The translations under genes and the position numbers were made by a program. From NCBI GenBank assembly GCA_002423125.1, contig DIUW01000045.1, forward strand, positions 123,147 through 187,146: a stretch of 64,000 nt of DNA, in the 5' to 3' direction. This document shows positions 1 through 7,289 of the stretch, one piece after another. The notes under the pieces were generated by a model. That model made no database searches. It was not told where the DNA came from and saw only the letters and a list, made by a program, of their open reading frames with translations. This DNA is from Legionellaceae bacterium UBA6148. Its GTDB lineage: Bacteria; Pseudomonadota; Gammaproteobacteria; Legionellales; Legionellaceae. Within the stretch, counting starts at the first letter, position 1; each line of letters begins with the position of its first letter.

Positions 1-72
1 GGATCCCGGACATTAAGCGCGACTAAAGCTCGCAGGCTCGCCAAGTCGCACTAAATTCCGGGACGACAATCA
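1..72. repeat. Dispersed repeat A, copy 1 (imperfect inverted repeat)
   Basis: This stretch recurs at 41521-41591 with only a few substitutions and one single-base indel. The ends are imperfectly complementary: a block starting TCCCGGACATTAAG at the left pairs with a block ending CTAAATTCCGGGA at the right, so the element can fold into a hairpin of about 20 bp. No reading frame is evident. In both copies it stands upstream of a B-type end and a C element, in the same order. Confidence 0.8.
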
Positions 73-183
73 CAGATGCCATCCAAAACTGCGGATCCAA
101 GTATATACGATAGTCTAGTAGATGGTTTATCAAATGTCCAAAAACATCTGCCGGATACTTTATAAATACTCCTGATGCACTCA

Positions 184-371
184 TTTAACCTGGAAAAAGA
201 AGTTGGAGGCGTTGCGAGATGGTCTAGTGTGCTGAAGTTTAAGGTTTTCTTGGCAGTTTTTAAGTGAAAGCGTACTCACCCGTACGGTGAACTTAAAAAC
301 TGCCAAGAAAACCTTAAATTTCAGTGCAATAGGCCATCGTTGTAGCCTTCAACTGCTTTTTCCAGGTTTAA
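184..371. repeat. Dispersed repeat B, copy 1: ~188-bp near-perfect palindrome
   Basis: The whole element is an inverted repeat. It begins TTTAACCTGGAAAAAG and ends CTTTTTCCAGGTTTAA. The inner arms (TTAAGGTTTTCTTGGCAG and its complement) match almost base for base, and the loop lies around a CTCACCCGTACGGTGA segment. A second copy is at 43027-43215, and a reduced copy lacking the inner arms is at 31658-31717. It has no coding capacity. It could form a hairpin or cruciform of about 80 bp per arm. Confidence 0.9.
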
Positions 372-380
372 GTATCTAAT

Positions 381-423
381 CGTTATTTGATGTTGCGTGG
401 TACCGAAGTACCTGAGGTGCTTA
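381..423. repeat. Dispersed repeat C, copy 1, abutting a stop codon
   Basis: A block of about 40 bp beginning TTATTTGATG and ending GAGGTGCTT recurs at 41687-41729. Both copies abut the stop codon of a minus-strand gene (the 1037-residue protein here, waaA there). Read in the sense of that gene, this copy contains GGTAC-TTCG-GTACC, a five-pair stem closed by a UUCG tetraloop. It may serve as a 3' end structure of the transcript, although no T tract follows. Confidence 0.75.
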
Positions 424-3400
424 TGATGAACACGCGGCTACAAACTGGGCGTCCTCCTTTTTATGAACAAACCGATCCAGTGACTCTTCCACTCTAACTC
501 TAAAAGGGGATAACACGCGATCGTGCATTAGGTTGATTTGAATCATTAAATTAAGTTCTTCAAATGGGGATGCACAACCCACTAAATAATGTCGCAACCA
601 CGATAACCCGGTTTTTAATTGGTTCATCTTATTTTTTCGATGCCCGTCTCGATGATTCAATAGCGGAGTGACGACCAGATTGTTTATGTCAGCATCTAAA
701 CTCCTTTCATGCTGAAACATTTCAAAATACAGCAGGAAAAATTTCGTTTTTTGCATTCTCGTCAATGTTGATAAACGTAACCTCGGTAATGCACGATACT
801 CGAAACCATCGTCTTGTACTATTTGTACCAACTTCACTCGATGAGTAGGGCTTAAAAAACCAAGGGTTAGCGCTAACTCATCAAGTGTTCTAATCGAATG
901 AACCAGATGGGGGGCAAGAAAATTCAATAATAAATCATGACTCGTTGAATCGACGCTTGTCAAAATCTCATTGAGTTGCTCATTGGAATTAATCCAACGT
1001 GAGAGGCTCCCTTTACTTGTCGCAATTTTTAAAATAATGTGTTGATTCGTCGTCACAACCCCCTTCAACCACGCCTTCAAATCATTCAATGACGTCAACT
1101 GTAGTTTTGAAGCACACGCATATAATAACTGAGCTTGGACGCTTGACGAAAAAATCTGTAAATGCACTGGGAGAAATCGCATGTTTAGCGCAGCAAAATC
1201 GTTGATAAAGCACATTTGCCTCAGAAGACTGCAATTATCCAAGAAAGAAGCGACGGATTGACCACTTATAATCAACGGTATTAACGCATCGTTAAACAGC
1301 AGTATAATTTTTTTCTGTATGGGTAATTTAAATTGCTGTAAAAAAAGAAACGGTTTATGGAAAGACAACAAGTCAACTTTCATATCATTATTCAACGTGA
1401 ACCACCACGTCGTTGCTTTATCATTCAATTGAAACAAAAAAGAATTTAACGCATTCGGCCGAGAAAAAATATCCCGATGTACTGTCGCCAAATAGGGAAA
1501 AATAACATCCAGTAAATCAGGCTGATCCCATAACTCATGCAAAACAGTTTCATAATCCGAGCAACTCTGAATGACACCCCCATCAGCGATCACTGTACTC
1601 GCTACCGCTGCGATAAATTCTGGCGAATAGTCGACACTATTTTTCAAAAAATCAACGAAGGTTTTCGCTGAATTGATCTGCCGAGTAAAAACATTTGTAA
1701 AAAAAATACTCACAAAAATGGTACGTCGCGGTTCAGTGAGATGGGTAAAAATATAACAATACGATTTAAATTGATAGTTCAATCGTCTCTTAATTAATGT
1801 CTTATTGTTCACCATCAATTGTTTTATTTTTTCATCGCTCGTCTGTCTATTGAAGCTATAAATCAATTCTTTCGGCGTTTGACAAGCCTTTAATAGAACT
1901 TCTTCATTCCAATGATCGAGAGCGTATAATAATGTTTCTCTCAAAGAAATTTTACTCGCTAATCTCTGTAGTTCAGAGAGCATTCTGAATTCAACCGCCT
2001 CACTCAGATCGTGCGCTGGATCGCTCCCCTCACTGATCAGTAATAGTCCATATTCGGCAGACAATAAGCTTGATAAAAGCGCAACACGGGGATTTTTCTC
2101 CTCGAGCAGCTTGATTGCTTCAGTGGCACTTTTTAATTCTTCATATAAATACTCCACATCAAAATCATATAGCATTTTATATACGAGGCTCTCTTCTACC
2201 GAGAGAGTTTGTGCTGATTCCTGCAGCGATCGCGTTAAGTTCTCACCAATAATCAAGCTCTCTGGATTCAAGGCATTGCATTCTGGAATACAAACCGAGG
2301 ATGTATCAATGTCCAGATTACGCATCGCCATGCACACAAGGTGATAAATAAATTGATGAACCGACGCTAATCTTGCCCGGCTCCCAGCATGATAGTCGAT
2401 GTCTTGCGTATCATAAAATTTTGATTGTTGAGCAATCGAGATTAAGCACTTAGGATCCATAAATTGGTGAAAACCATCACGGATCTCTTCCAACGAAGCG
2501 GGTGATTTATTTGTTTTTTGAAGATCAACCTTCCCTGTTTGCTCATCATGCGGAGTGGACGACGGACATGAACGATGACGATCAATAAAAGAAAAAAGTA
2601 AGTCCTTAAGCCGATTTTCATCACTGACCGAATCTATTTCTGGCCAAATTCCGTCAAAAATTAACCGTGCCACAATCAATTTTTGTTGATTTAAAGAGAG
2701 ATCAAGGCATTCTGACGTTATCGTTTGCAATAATTTTTTCTCTTTTAATACCTCATGAATCGCTTGTTTGGGTGTATTAGAAGGAATTTCACACAGTGCA
2801 TCAATCAGAGATCGATGATGCTCCCCCTGAATCTCGCCCGTCAATAAGACTCCATTTAAAGGCCATACATAATGGCAAATATTATTTTCTAACCAAAGGA
2901 ATAGCTCATTATTATTGATTTCATTCGGCGGGGACGTTAGCAAAAAACACAATGGATCATTCAATTCTTGGACTAAATCATCTAAATCCAGTGCTTTAAG
3001 AAATTTTTCAGAATGAGTCGGAACAGCTGCTGGTTGCTTCTCGGTCAAGTCTATGGGTAATCCCAGAGCGTGGTGCCTTTCTTTGATACTATCAAGCAAT
3101 TCCCTCGAATAAAGCGTTGGAAATAAATTAGTATTGATGAAGTAACTCGGTTGGGACTGAGTACGATGTACCGTTGGGTCATCAGCCACCGCCCTAACAA
3201 AAGGATTAACATGATAAAACCAGCGTTGGTCATTACATTGCAGTCGTTGAACTTGATTGACAGTGGTGGTTCGAGGTTCGTGTTGGCTGATGAGAGGTAG
3301 AATTCGGTCAACTTTAGATTGATTAAAGACAAGACAAAAAGCAGTCGCAGCAACATCATAAACATAAAAAAACTCCGCTTCCGCAGTATCTTTAGGTAAC

Positions 3401-3534
3401 CGCTCCTGCCATGAGCCATTATGATAATCGGCAACAAAAATAGTCTGAATGGTATTTTTTTCCATAGACCAACTTAACCAAAAACTAGGACGTTTTTCTT
3501 CAAAAACGAGATAAGGCCCCATCACATAATACAC
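421..3534 (-). CDS. Large protein of unknown function, 1037 aa, helical-repeat-like
   Basis: I do not recognise a family. The frame is open for 1037 codons. It starts at GTG with GGGAG at about 9 bases; an ATG four codons further in has no comparable ribosome binding site. There is no signal peptide and no clear membrane segment. The C-terminal two thirds is rich in Leu, Ile and Phe and shows a loose repetition of 30-45 residues with the rhythm of a helix, a short loop ending in Ser or Asp, then a Leu-rich helix (for example around residues 640-900), as expected of an alpha-solenoid. The gene stands alone: repeat C touches its stop codon and an 18-bp palindrome lies 66 bp before its start. 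A large solitary soluble protein of this kind in a Legionellales-like genome could be a secreted effector, but no secretion signal can be demonstrated from the sequence. Confidence 0.8.
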   Translation of the reverse strand: MYYVMGPYLVFEEKRPSFWLSWSMEKNTIQTIFVADYHNGSWQERLPKDTAEAEFFYVYDVAATAFCLVFNQSKVDRILPLISQHEPRTTTVNQVQRLQCNDQRWFYHVNPFVRAVADDPTVHRTQSQPSYFINTNLFPTLYSRELLDSIKERHHALGLPIDLTEKQPAAVPTHSEKFLKALDLDDLVQELNDPLCFLLTSPPNEINNNELFLWLENNICHYVWPLNGVLLTGEIQGEHHRSLIDALCEIPSNTPKQAIHEVLKEKKLLQTITSECLDLSLNQQKLIVARLIFDGIWPEIDSVSDENRLKDLLFSFIDRHRSCPSSTPHDEQTGKVDLQKTNKSPASLEEIRDGFHQFMDPKCLISIAQQSKFYDTQDIDYHAGSRARLASVHQFIYHLVCMAMRNLDIDTSSVCIPECNALNPESLIIGENLTRSLQESAQTLSVEESLVYKMLYDFDVEYLYEELKSATEAIKLLEEKNPRVALLSSLLSAEYGLLLISEGSDPAHDLSEAVEFRMLSELQRLASKISLRETLLYALDHWNEEVLLKACQTPKELIYSFNRQTSDEKIKQLMVNNKTLIKRRLNYQFKSYCYIFTHLTEPRRTIFVSIFFTNVFTRQINSAKTFVDFLKNSVDYSPEFIAAVASTVIADGGVIQSCSDYETVLHELWDQPDLLDVIFPYLATVHRDIFSRPNALNSFLFQLNDKATTWWFTLNNDMKVDLLSFHKPFLFLQQFKLPIQKKIILLFNDALIPLIISGQSVASFLDNCSLLRQMCFINDFAALNMRFLPVHLQIFSSSVQAQLLYACASKLQLTSLNDLKAWLKGVVTTNQHIILKIATSKGSLSRWINSNEQLNEILTSVDSTSHDLLLNFLAPHLVHSIRTLDELALTLGFLSPTHRVKLVQIVQDDGFEYRALPRLRLSTLTRMQKTKFFLLYFEMFQHERSLDADINNLVVTPLLNHRDGHRKNKMNQLKTGLSWLRHYLVGCASPFEELNLMIQINLMHDRVLSPFRVRVEESLDRFVHKKEDAQFVAACSS

Positions 3535-3599
3535 CGCAATTTACTCCCATAATGACTTGATATAGTCCCTTCTCGATGACCTCCTTTATTCATTTTTCG

Positions 3600-3617
3600 T
3601 ATACTGCGCGCAGTATA
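3600..3617. promoter_or_regulatory. Perfect 18-bp palindrome upstream of the 1037-aa gene (possible operator)
   Basis: TATACTGCGCGCAGTATA is an exact palindrome. It is placed 66 bp upstream of the GTG start of the minus-strand 1037-residue gene and just past the stop of the bufC-like remnant. Size and symmetry fit a binding site for a dimeric repressor. There is no experimental or homology support. Confidence 0.45.
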
Positions 3618-3625
3618 TCACAAAC

Positions 3626-3743
3626 TCAATGTGTTTTTAAATCAGCAATAAGTCCTTCAATAATCCATCTTTTCAATAATGATGCAGCACGCAAGGGTGT
3701 ATTTTCTTCATCATGCCATTGACATAACCCTTCGCATATCTCA
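3626..3743 (-). pseudogene. Remnant of a bufC-like gene (DUF2063 C-terminus)
   Basis: Read on the minus strand in the frame ending at the TGA at 3626-3628, this stretch encodes about 38 residues, with the segment CEGLCQWHDEENTPLRAA followed by LLKRWIIEGLIADL and a stop. The pattern of a Cys/Trp-containing stretch followed by a 'LLK-W---GLI' end resembles the C-terminus of the DUF2063 (BufC-type) proteins that accompany DUF692 enzymes. It has no start codon and follows directly on the truncated DUF692 remnant, in another frame. It looks like the far end of a gene whose body was deleted. The BufC assignment is from memory of the family and is moderate only. Confidence 0.5.
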
Positions 3744-3872
3744 TCAAATGTAGTTTTCAGTAATGATTTCAAACCAATCAACGGCAGGGTTTTCGGTTAC
3801 AACGGTTTCATAGTGTTCAGGGCGAAGTCCTAGCCCAAAGCCAAGAAATGGCTTTTCACTCATTTGTTTCAT
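3744..3872 (-). pseudogene. Truncated DUF692 (MNIO/BufB-type) oxidase remnant, 42 aa
   Basis: The frame runs from ATG at 3872 to TGA at 3744-3746. After a short leader it reads FLGFGLGLRPEHYETV and then PAVDWFEIITENY, the characteristic N-terminus of DUF692 multinuclear non-haem iron enzymes, which modify Cys-containing precursor peptides. The family is normally about 270-290 residues; here it stops after 42, just where the conserved 'ENY' motif normally leads into the metal-binding barrel. The next sequence appears to be the tail of a bufC-type gene. An internal deletion has therefore removed nearly all of both genes. All active-site residues beyond the first strand are missing, so the product cannot be functional. 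Confidence 0.8.
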
Positions 3873-3886
3873 AAGATATCTTCTTC

Positions 3887-3927
3887 AAAAAAAAACGGGG
3901 TATTGGAACCTTCCCAATTACCCCGTT
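3887..3927 (-). terminator. Intrinsic terminator after the bufferin gene
   Basis: On the minus strand, AACGGGGTAATTGG and CCAATACCCCGTT form a stem of about 13 pairs with one mismatch, followed immediately by a run of nine T (A run at 3887-3895 on the plus strand). It lies 20 bp past the bufA-like stop. In an intact operon it would sit between bufA and bufB, as an attenuating terminator. Confidence 0.8.
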
Positions 3928-3947
3928 CATGATATGGTGAGCTGAAA

Positions 3948-4241
3948 TTAAGAAGCGGGAGCTTCTACTGGAGCTGGGGCTGCTTCTGGAGCCGCTGCAG
4001 CTGGAGCTTCTGTTCCTGCTGGTGCTGTTGTGCTGCCGCCGATTTTTTTGCAATGCTTTTCAGACATCATCTTCATCATCGTTGCGTCTTTGCCTTTGCA
4101 ATTGTTTTGTCCTTTGCAAGCATTCGCGTGATAGCAAGGAACTTTCGCAGATGCAGCTGCAAATGATGTTGCAGGAATGACTGTGAACGCTAATGCAGCA
4201 GTTGCTGCAAGGGTTAAACCTACGACTTTCTTGTTGATCAT
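3948..4241 (-). CDS. bufA: Bufferin-type secreted Cys-rich peptide (BufA2-like), 97 aa
   Basis: The start chosen is the ATG at 4241 with AAAGGGAG 6-8 bases upstream; an upstream in-frame start would add 23 residues that spoil the signal peptide. Residues 1-32 are a classic Sec signal peptide (MINKKV, a hydrophobic core, then AAASA). The mature part has four Cys in the pattern PCYHANAC-KGQNN-C and SEKHCKKIGG, which matches the BufA2-like family of short secreted peptides modified by DUF692 enzymes and linked to copper buffering. The last 27 residues are an Ala/Pro/Glu low-complexity tail. The partner genes downstream are remnants, so the peptide is an orphan: it is either unmodified, modified by an enzyme encoded elsewhere, or no longer useful. 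Confidence 0.7.
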   Translation of the reverse strand: MINKKVVGLTLAATAALAFTVIPATSFAAASAKVPCYHANACKGQNNCKGKDATMMKMMSEKHCKKIGGSTTAPAGTEAPAAAAPEAAPAPVEAPAS

Positions 4242-4353
4242 AATGAACTCCCTTTGATTGAGTGTAGTTAATAAAAAAACGACGTCATGCAATTTGGATC
4301 GATTTGACATTACCTCTTAAATGAGAGTAGAAGCTCTTCATGAGGATGTCAAG

Positions 4354-5172
4354 TCAACACGCAAGAATATGAATATTTGGATTATTTTCATCCACCGCAA
4401 AAAAAGGCGGATACTCACCTAGCGAATGAGCGCGCTCAAGAAACCCATTGATATCGGACTGAACAAAAGAGTACAACTGGTCATAACTCTTAATGACAAA
4501 ATACACTGGCTGTAATTGATCAATACGATACGGCATACGAAACGCAGCCACAGGATCGAACAATACTCGTAATGCAATATCACTTTCTACACTATAAGCC
4601 GTTTCGCTGATGGACGATAAAATTCCTCCTCCATATGCACGTAATCCATTAGAGGTATTAATCAAACCAAATTCAACAGTAAACCAAAATAATCGCTGCA
4701 ATAATGGCCACTCTTTCTCAGGAAACGTCAGTACTTTACATGCATAATCATGTACGAATTGAGCATAGACGGGATTGGTTAACATCGGGCAGTGACCAAA
4801 CAATTCGTGGAAAATATCAGGTTCTTTGACGTAATCAAGCTCTTCGAAGCAACGAATAAACGTCGCAGCGGGAAAACGTTTATCTGCGAGTAATTCAAAA
4901 AAAGCACGTGCGGAAATCAACGCCGGTACAGGCTCAACAACCCAACCGGTTGCGGCCTTTAAGCGTAAACTCACATCCGGTAATTGTGGAACGCAATCAG
5001 CGGTTAGTGATAAGCATTGTAAACCCTGTAAAAATTCATCACACGCACGACCAGGCAGTAATTTGCTTTGCCGATCATATAAAATATGCCAAACACGGTG
5101 TTCTTCAGCCGAGTAATCAATAAACCCTCGCGCATCCGGTTGATGAGAAACATATTGGCTAACAAATTCCAT
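4354..5172 (-). CDS. phhA: Phenylalanine-4-hydroxylase
   Basis: This enzyme converts L-phenylalanine to L-tyrosine with O2, tetrahydrobiopterin and a mononuclear non-haem iron. The protein has 272 residues, the usual length of the monomeric bacterial enzyme without the regulatory ACT domain of animals. The iron-binding facial triad is visible as H122 and H127 in DIFHELFGHCP and E167 in FWFTVEFGL. AAGGAGAG lies a few bases before the ATG. The gene begins 10 bp after the bioC stop, so the two are probably co-transcribed. In related intracellular bacteria this enzyme serves tyrosine or pyomelanin metabolism; that role here is inference. Confidence 0.95.
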   Translation of the reverse strand: MEFVSQYVSHQPDARGFIDYSAEEHRVWHILYDRQSKLLPGRACDEFLQGLQCLSLTADCVPQLPDVSLRLKAATGWVVEPVPALISARAFFELLADKRFPAATFIRCFEELDYVKEPDIFHELFGHCPMLTNPVYAQFVHDYACKVLTFPEKEWPLLQRLFWFTVEFGLINTSNGLRAYGGGILSSISETAYSVESDIALRVLFDPVAAFRMPYRIDQLQPVYFVIKSYDQLYSFVQSDINGFLERAHSLGEYPPFFAVDENNPNIHILAC

Positions 5173-5182
5173 CGCGCTCTCC

Positions 5183-6037
5183 TTAATATGTGTTCCGCAA
5201 TTGCGAAACCGGGATAAATGTCTCCGTTCCTTGCTCTACTCGGCGCATCGAACCTTTCCATGCATGACCATAAACAACTTCATACGTTAACGGAAATTGG
5301 CCTTGATCCGTACAAAACGTTTTCATCGCCGTTTCAAATGTTCGCCAGGCTTGCTTTCCTGTGAGGCCTGAATTTCTTGCAGGATTGATATTACGAACGC
5401 CTTGTGCTTTCAAAGCATGCAGCAGTTTCGGTAGTGTTGCGTAATGAACCGCTAACATTTCCATATCGACAACCGGATCGGCAAAATGCTCCGCGAGTAG
5501 GATATCGCCTAAGTCATGCATATCAATATAAGCATTGGTATGTGCGTACCTGTCTGCAAGCGCCCATGCGCTACGTAATTCACAAAACGTATCGGGCCCT
5601 AATGTTGAAAACATAAAGCAAGCATCTTTATTCATCACACGGTTAATTTCACGCATCACATGAGCCATTGGACTCATCCAATGAATGGCCTGATTTGCAA
5701 AGACAAGATCAAATAATCCGGATGGAAATGGCATCGACATCATATCCGTATGAACTAACGACCATTTTTGCAACCAAGGCTGTCGTTTCTTCGCTTGCTC
5801 AAGCATCGTATACGCTAAATCAAGACCAACAATATGAGCTTTGGGATAACGTTTTTTTAATTGTTGTGAAAAGAAACCGGTTCCACACCCCAGATCGAGC
5901 ACATAACGAGGCTGAATTTTTAAATAATCCAAGCGCTCAAATAGACGCGTACCGATTTCTTTCTGTGCGATAGCAACTTGCTCATATTCAACAGCATGGG
6001 CATCAAATGAATTGCAAATTTCTGTTTTTAACTTCAT
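5183..6037 (-). CDS. bioC: Malonyl-[ACP] O-methyltransferase BioC (class I SAM methyltransferase)
   Basis: The SAM-binding motif I, VLDLGCGTGFF, is at about residues 46-56, followed by the acidic post-motif LDLAYTML and the FANQAIHWM segment typical of BioC-like enzymes. BioC methylates malonyl-ACP to start biotin synthesis through the fatty acid machinery. The start at 6037 (MKLKTEICNSFD) is preferred over an in-frame start 25 codons upstream because the upstream residues are Cys/Phe-rich and unlike the family. Length is 284 aa. It is divergent from comF, with which it shares a promoter region, and is followed closely by phhA. The bio genes proper are not in this window, so BioC rather than a generic methyltransferase is likely but not proven. 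Confidence 0.75.
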   Translation of the reverse strand: MKLKTEICNSFDAHAVEYEQVAIAQKEIGTRLFERLDYLKIQPRYVLDLGCGTGFFSQQLKKRYPKAHIVGLDLAYTMLEQAKKRQPWLQKWSLVHTDMMSMPFPSGLFDLVFANQAIHWMSPMAHVMREINRVMNKDACFMFSTLGPDTFCELRSAWALADRYAHTNAYIDMHDLGDILLAEHFADPVVDMEMLAVHYATLPKLLHALKAQGVRNINPARNSGLTGKQAWRTFETAMKTFCTDQGQFPLTYEVVYGHAWKGSMRRVEQGTETFIPVSQLRNTY

Positions 6038-6090
6038 GATTCTCGGCTCACGAAAGGAAGTCCAACATCCAACGCAAAAGAGGCATCGGT

Positions 6091-6822
6091 TTGAAAATGT
6101 CAAGTATAACACAATGGCTAAGAACTCAATGGCTAAAACAGGTACGAATCCCCCGTATTTGCGCCCTGTGTAACCATCATCATGACGGAGGTCTTGCCAT
6201 CTGTCTGCAATGCCATGAATTCCTCACTCCCATTCTATCGGCTTGTACATACTGCGCTCACCCACTACCGAAGAGCAACTTCATGACATGTGGCAAATGC
6301 ATTAAAACAAAACCCTATTTTGATCAAACCATTGCACCTTACTCATTTGAGGAGCCGCTTAGAACACTATTGCATGATTTTAAATACCGGCACAGTCTTT
6401 ATCTCGTTTCATTTTTAGCCCAGTTAATCTTGGTGAATTTACCTACAAGTACGTCCCAGATAGAATGCTTGATTCCAGTCCCAATGCATCCCGATCGACT
6501 ACGTCGGCGCGGCTTCAATCAAGCAGCCGAGTTGGCCAAATTCATGGGCCATGTTTTGAACATTCCATGCAACATGCAGATTTGCAAAAAAATTATTCCT
6601 ACCCTACCCCAAGCAGGATTGAATGCTAGCCAGCGTCAAAAAAATCTACGTAATGCATTTCAAACTAAACCGATACATTATAAACGAGTTGCATTAATTG
6701 ATGATTTATTAACAACTGGAAATACAGCAAATGAGCTGGCAAAAACACTCAAGCAGCAAGGTGTTGAACACGTTTCAATTTGGTGTTGTGCACGAACGGT
6801 CGATGATCGTTCAAACGGTTAA
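6091..6822 (+). CDS. comF: ComF family phosphoribosyltransferase-like protein
   Basis: The N-terminal third carries Cys pairs of a zinc finger (CALCNHHH, CLQC, CTYC, CGKC). The C-terminal half is a type I phosphoribosyltransferase fold with the PRPP loop RVALIDDLLTTGNTANE and the upstream PVPMHPDRLRRRGFNQA motif. ComF proteins are needed for DNA uptake during natural transformation. TTG at 6091 has AGAGG seven bases upstream; ATG at 6097 is the alternative and would shorten the protein by two residues. The stop codon overlaps that of the convergent small gene within the palindrome GTTAAC. ComF of about 240 aa is the normal length. Confidence 0.9.
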   Translation: MKMSSITQWLRTQWLKQVRIPRICALCNHHHDGGLAICLQCHEFLTPILSACTYCAHPLPKSNFMTCGKCIKTKPYFDQTIAPYSFEEPLRTLLHDFKYRHSLYLVSFLAQLILVNLPTSTSQIECLIPVPMHPDRLRRRGFNQAAELAKFMGHVLNIPCNMQICKKIIPTLPQAGLNASQRQKNLRNAFQTKPIHYKRVALIDDLLTTGNTANELAKTLKQQGVEHVSIWCCARTVDDRSNG

Positions 6823-7094
6823 CGCGTATTATCAATCACCAACTTTAATCGATTCGATGGATTGTATATCTTCAACTCATCACTGCTACGATAGACTTCA
6901 AATGTGCGATAAACCTGCTCCGTTTTCGTATCAACAAGCTCAACAATCTCACCCTGATCATCCACCAATGTCAGTGATAAATGCATTTCCTTAAAATGCC
7001 CAACATGATACCGCTCTTTAAACAGACGAATAACACTCATCAAATGCTCTGCAGCCTCATTGCTATCGTGTTCACCACTAAAAATGATATCCAT
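6819..7094 (-). CDS. Conserved-looking small protein of unknown function, 91 aa
   Basis: I do not recognise the family. The product is a small, charged, soluble protein of alternating helix and strand (SLTLVDDQGEIVELVD, TFEVYRSSDELKIYN) without signal peptide or membrane segment. AAGGAGT is found eight bases before the ATG, which supports expression. Its TAA and that of comF share the four bases TTAA at 6819-6822, so the two genes are convergent with overlapping stops. A 7-bp hairpin (GCCGTTT/AAACGGC, 7123-7142) lies in its leader. Confidence 0.75.
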   Translation of the reverse strand: MDIIFSGEHDSNEAAEHLMSVIRLFKERYHVGHFKEMHLSLTLVDDQGEIVELVDTKTEQVYRTFEVYRSSDELKIYNPSNRLKLVIDNTR

Positions 7095-7289
7095 AGCGGA
7101 CTCCTTTTTAAAAAAACATAAAGCCGTTTCCTCATTAAACGGCCATTCATAAAATATCTTGAGTTTTTATAGAAATTACACCGCGTCAACATGAAGATTT
7201 CATGTTTTTCTTGATTGAAATTTGACTAACTTGATTATATTTACTACTCTTCGTGGGTGATTAAATATTAATCTAAAGGGAGATTTTTT

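Noticed and set aside
184..371. Could palindrome B be a tRNA, riboswitch or CRISPR repeat?
   Set aside because: No cloverleaf or CCA-adjacent acceptor pattern, no known riboswitch core, no regular array of repeats and spacers; the element is a single long inverted repeat.
3856..4053. Minus-strand frame coding a Ser/Arg-rich 65-residue protein
   Set aside because: It is an out-of-frame reading of the Ala/Pro/Glu-coding tail of the bufferin gene and of the terminator; composition reflects codon bias of the true frame.
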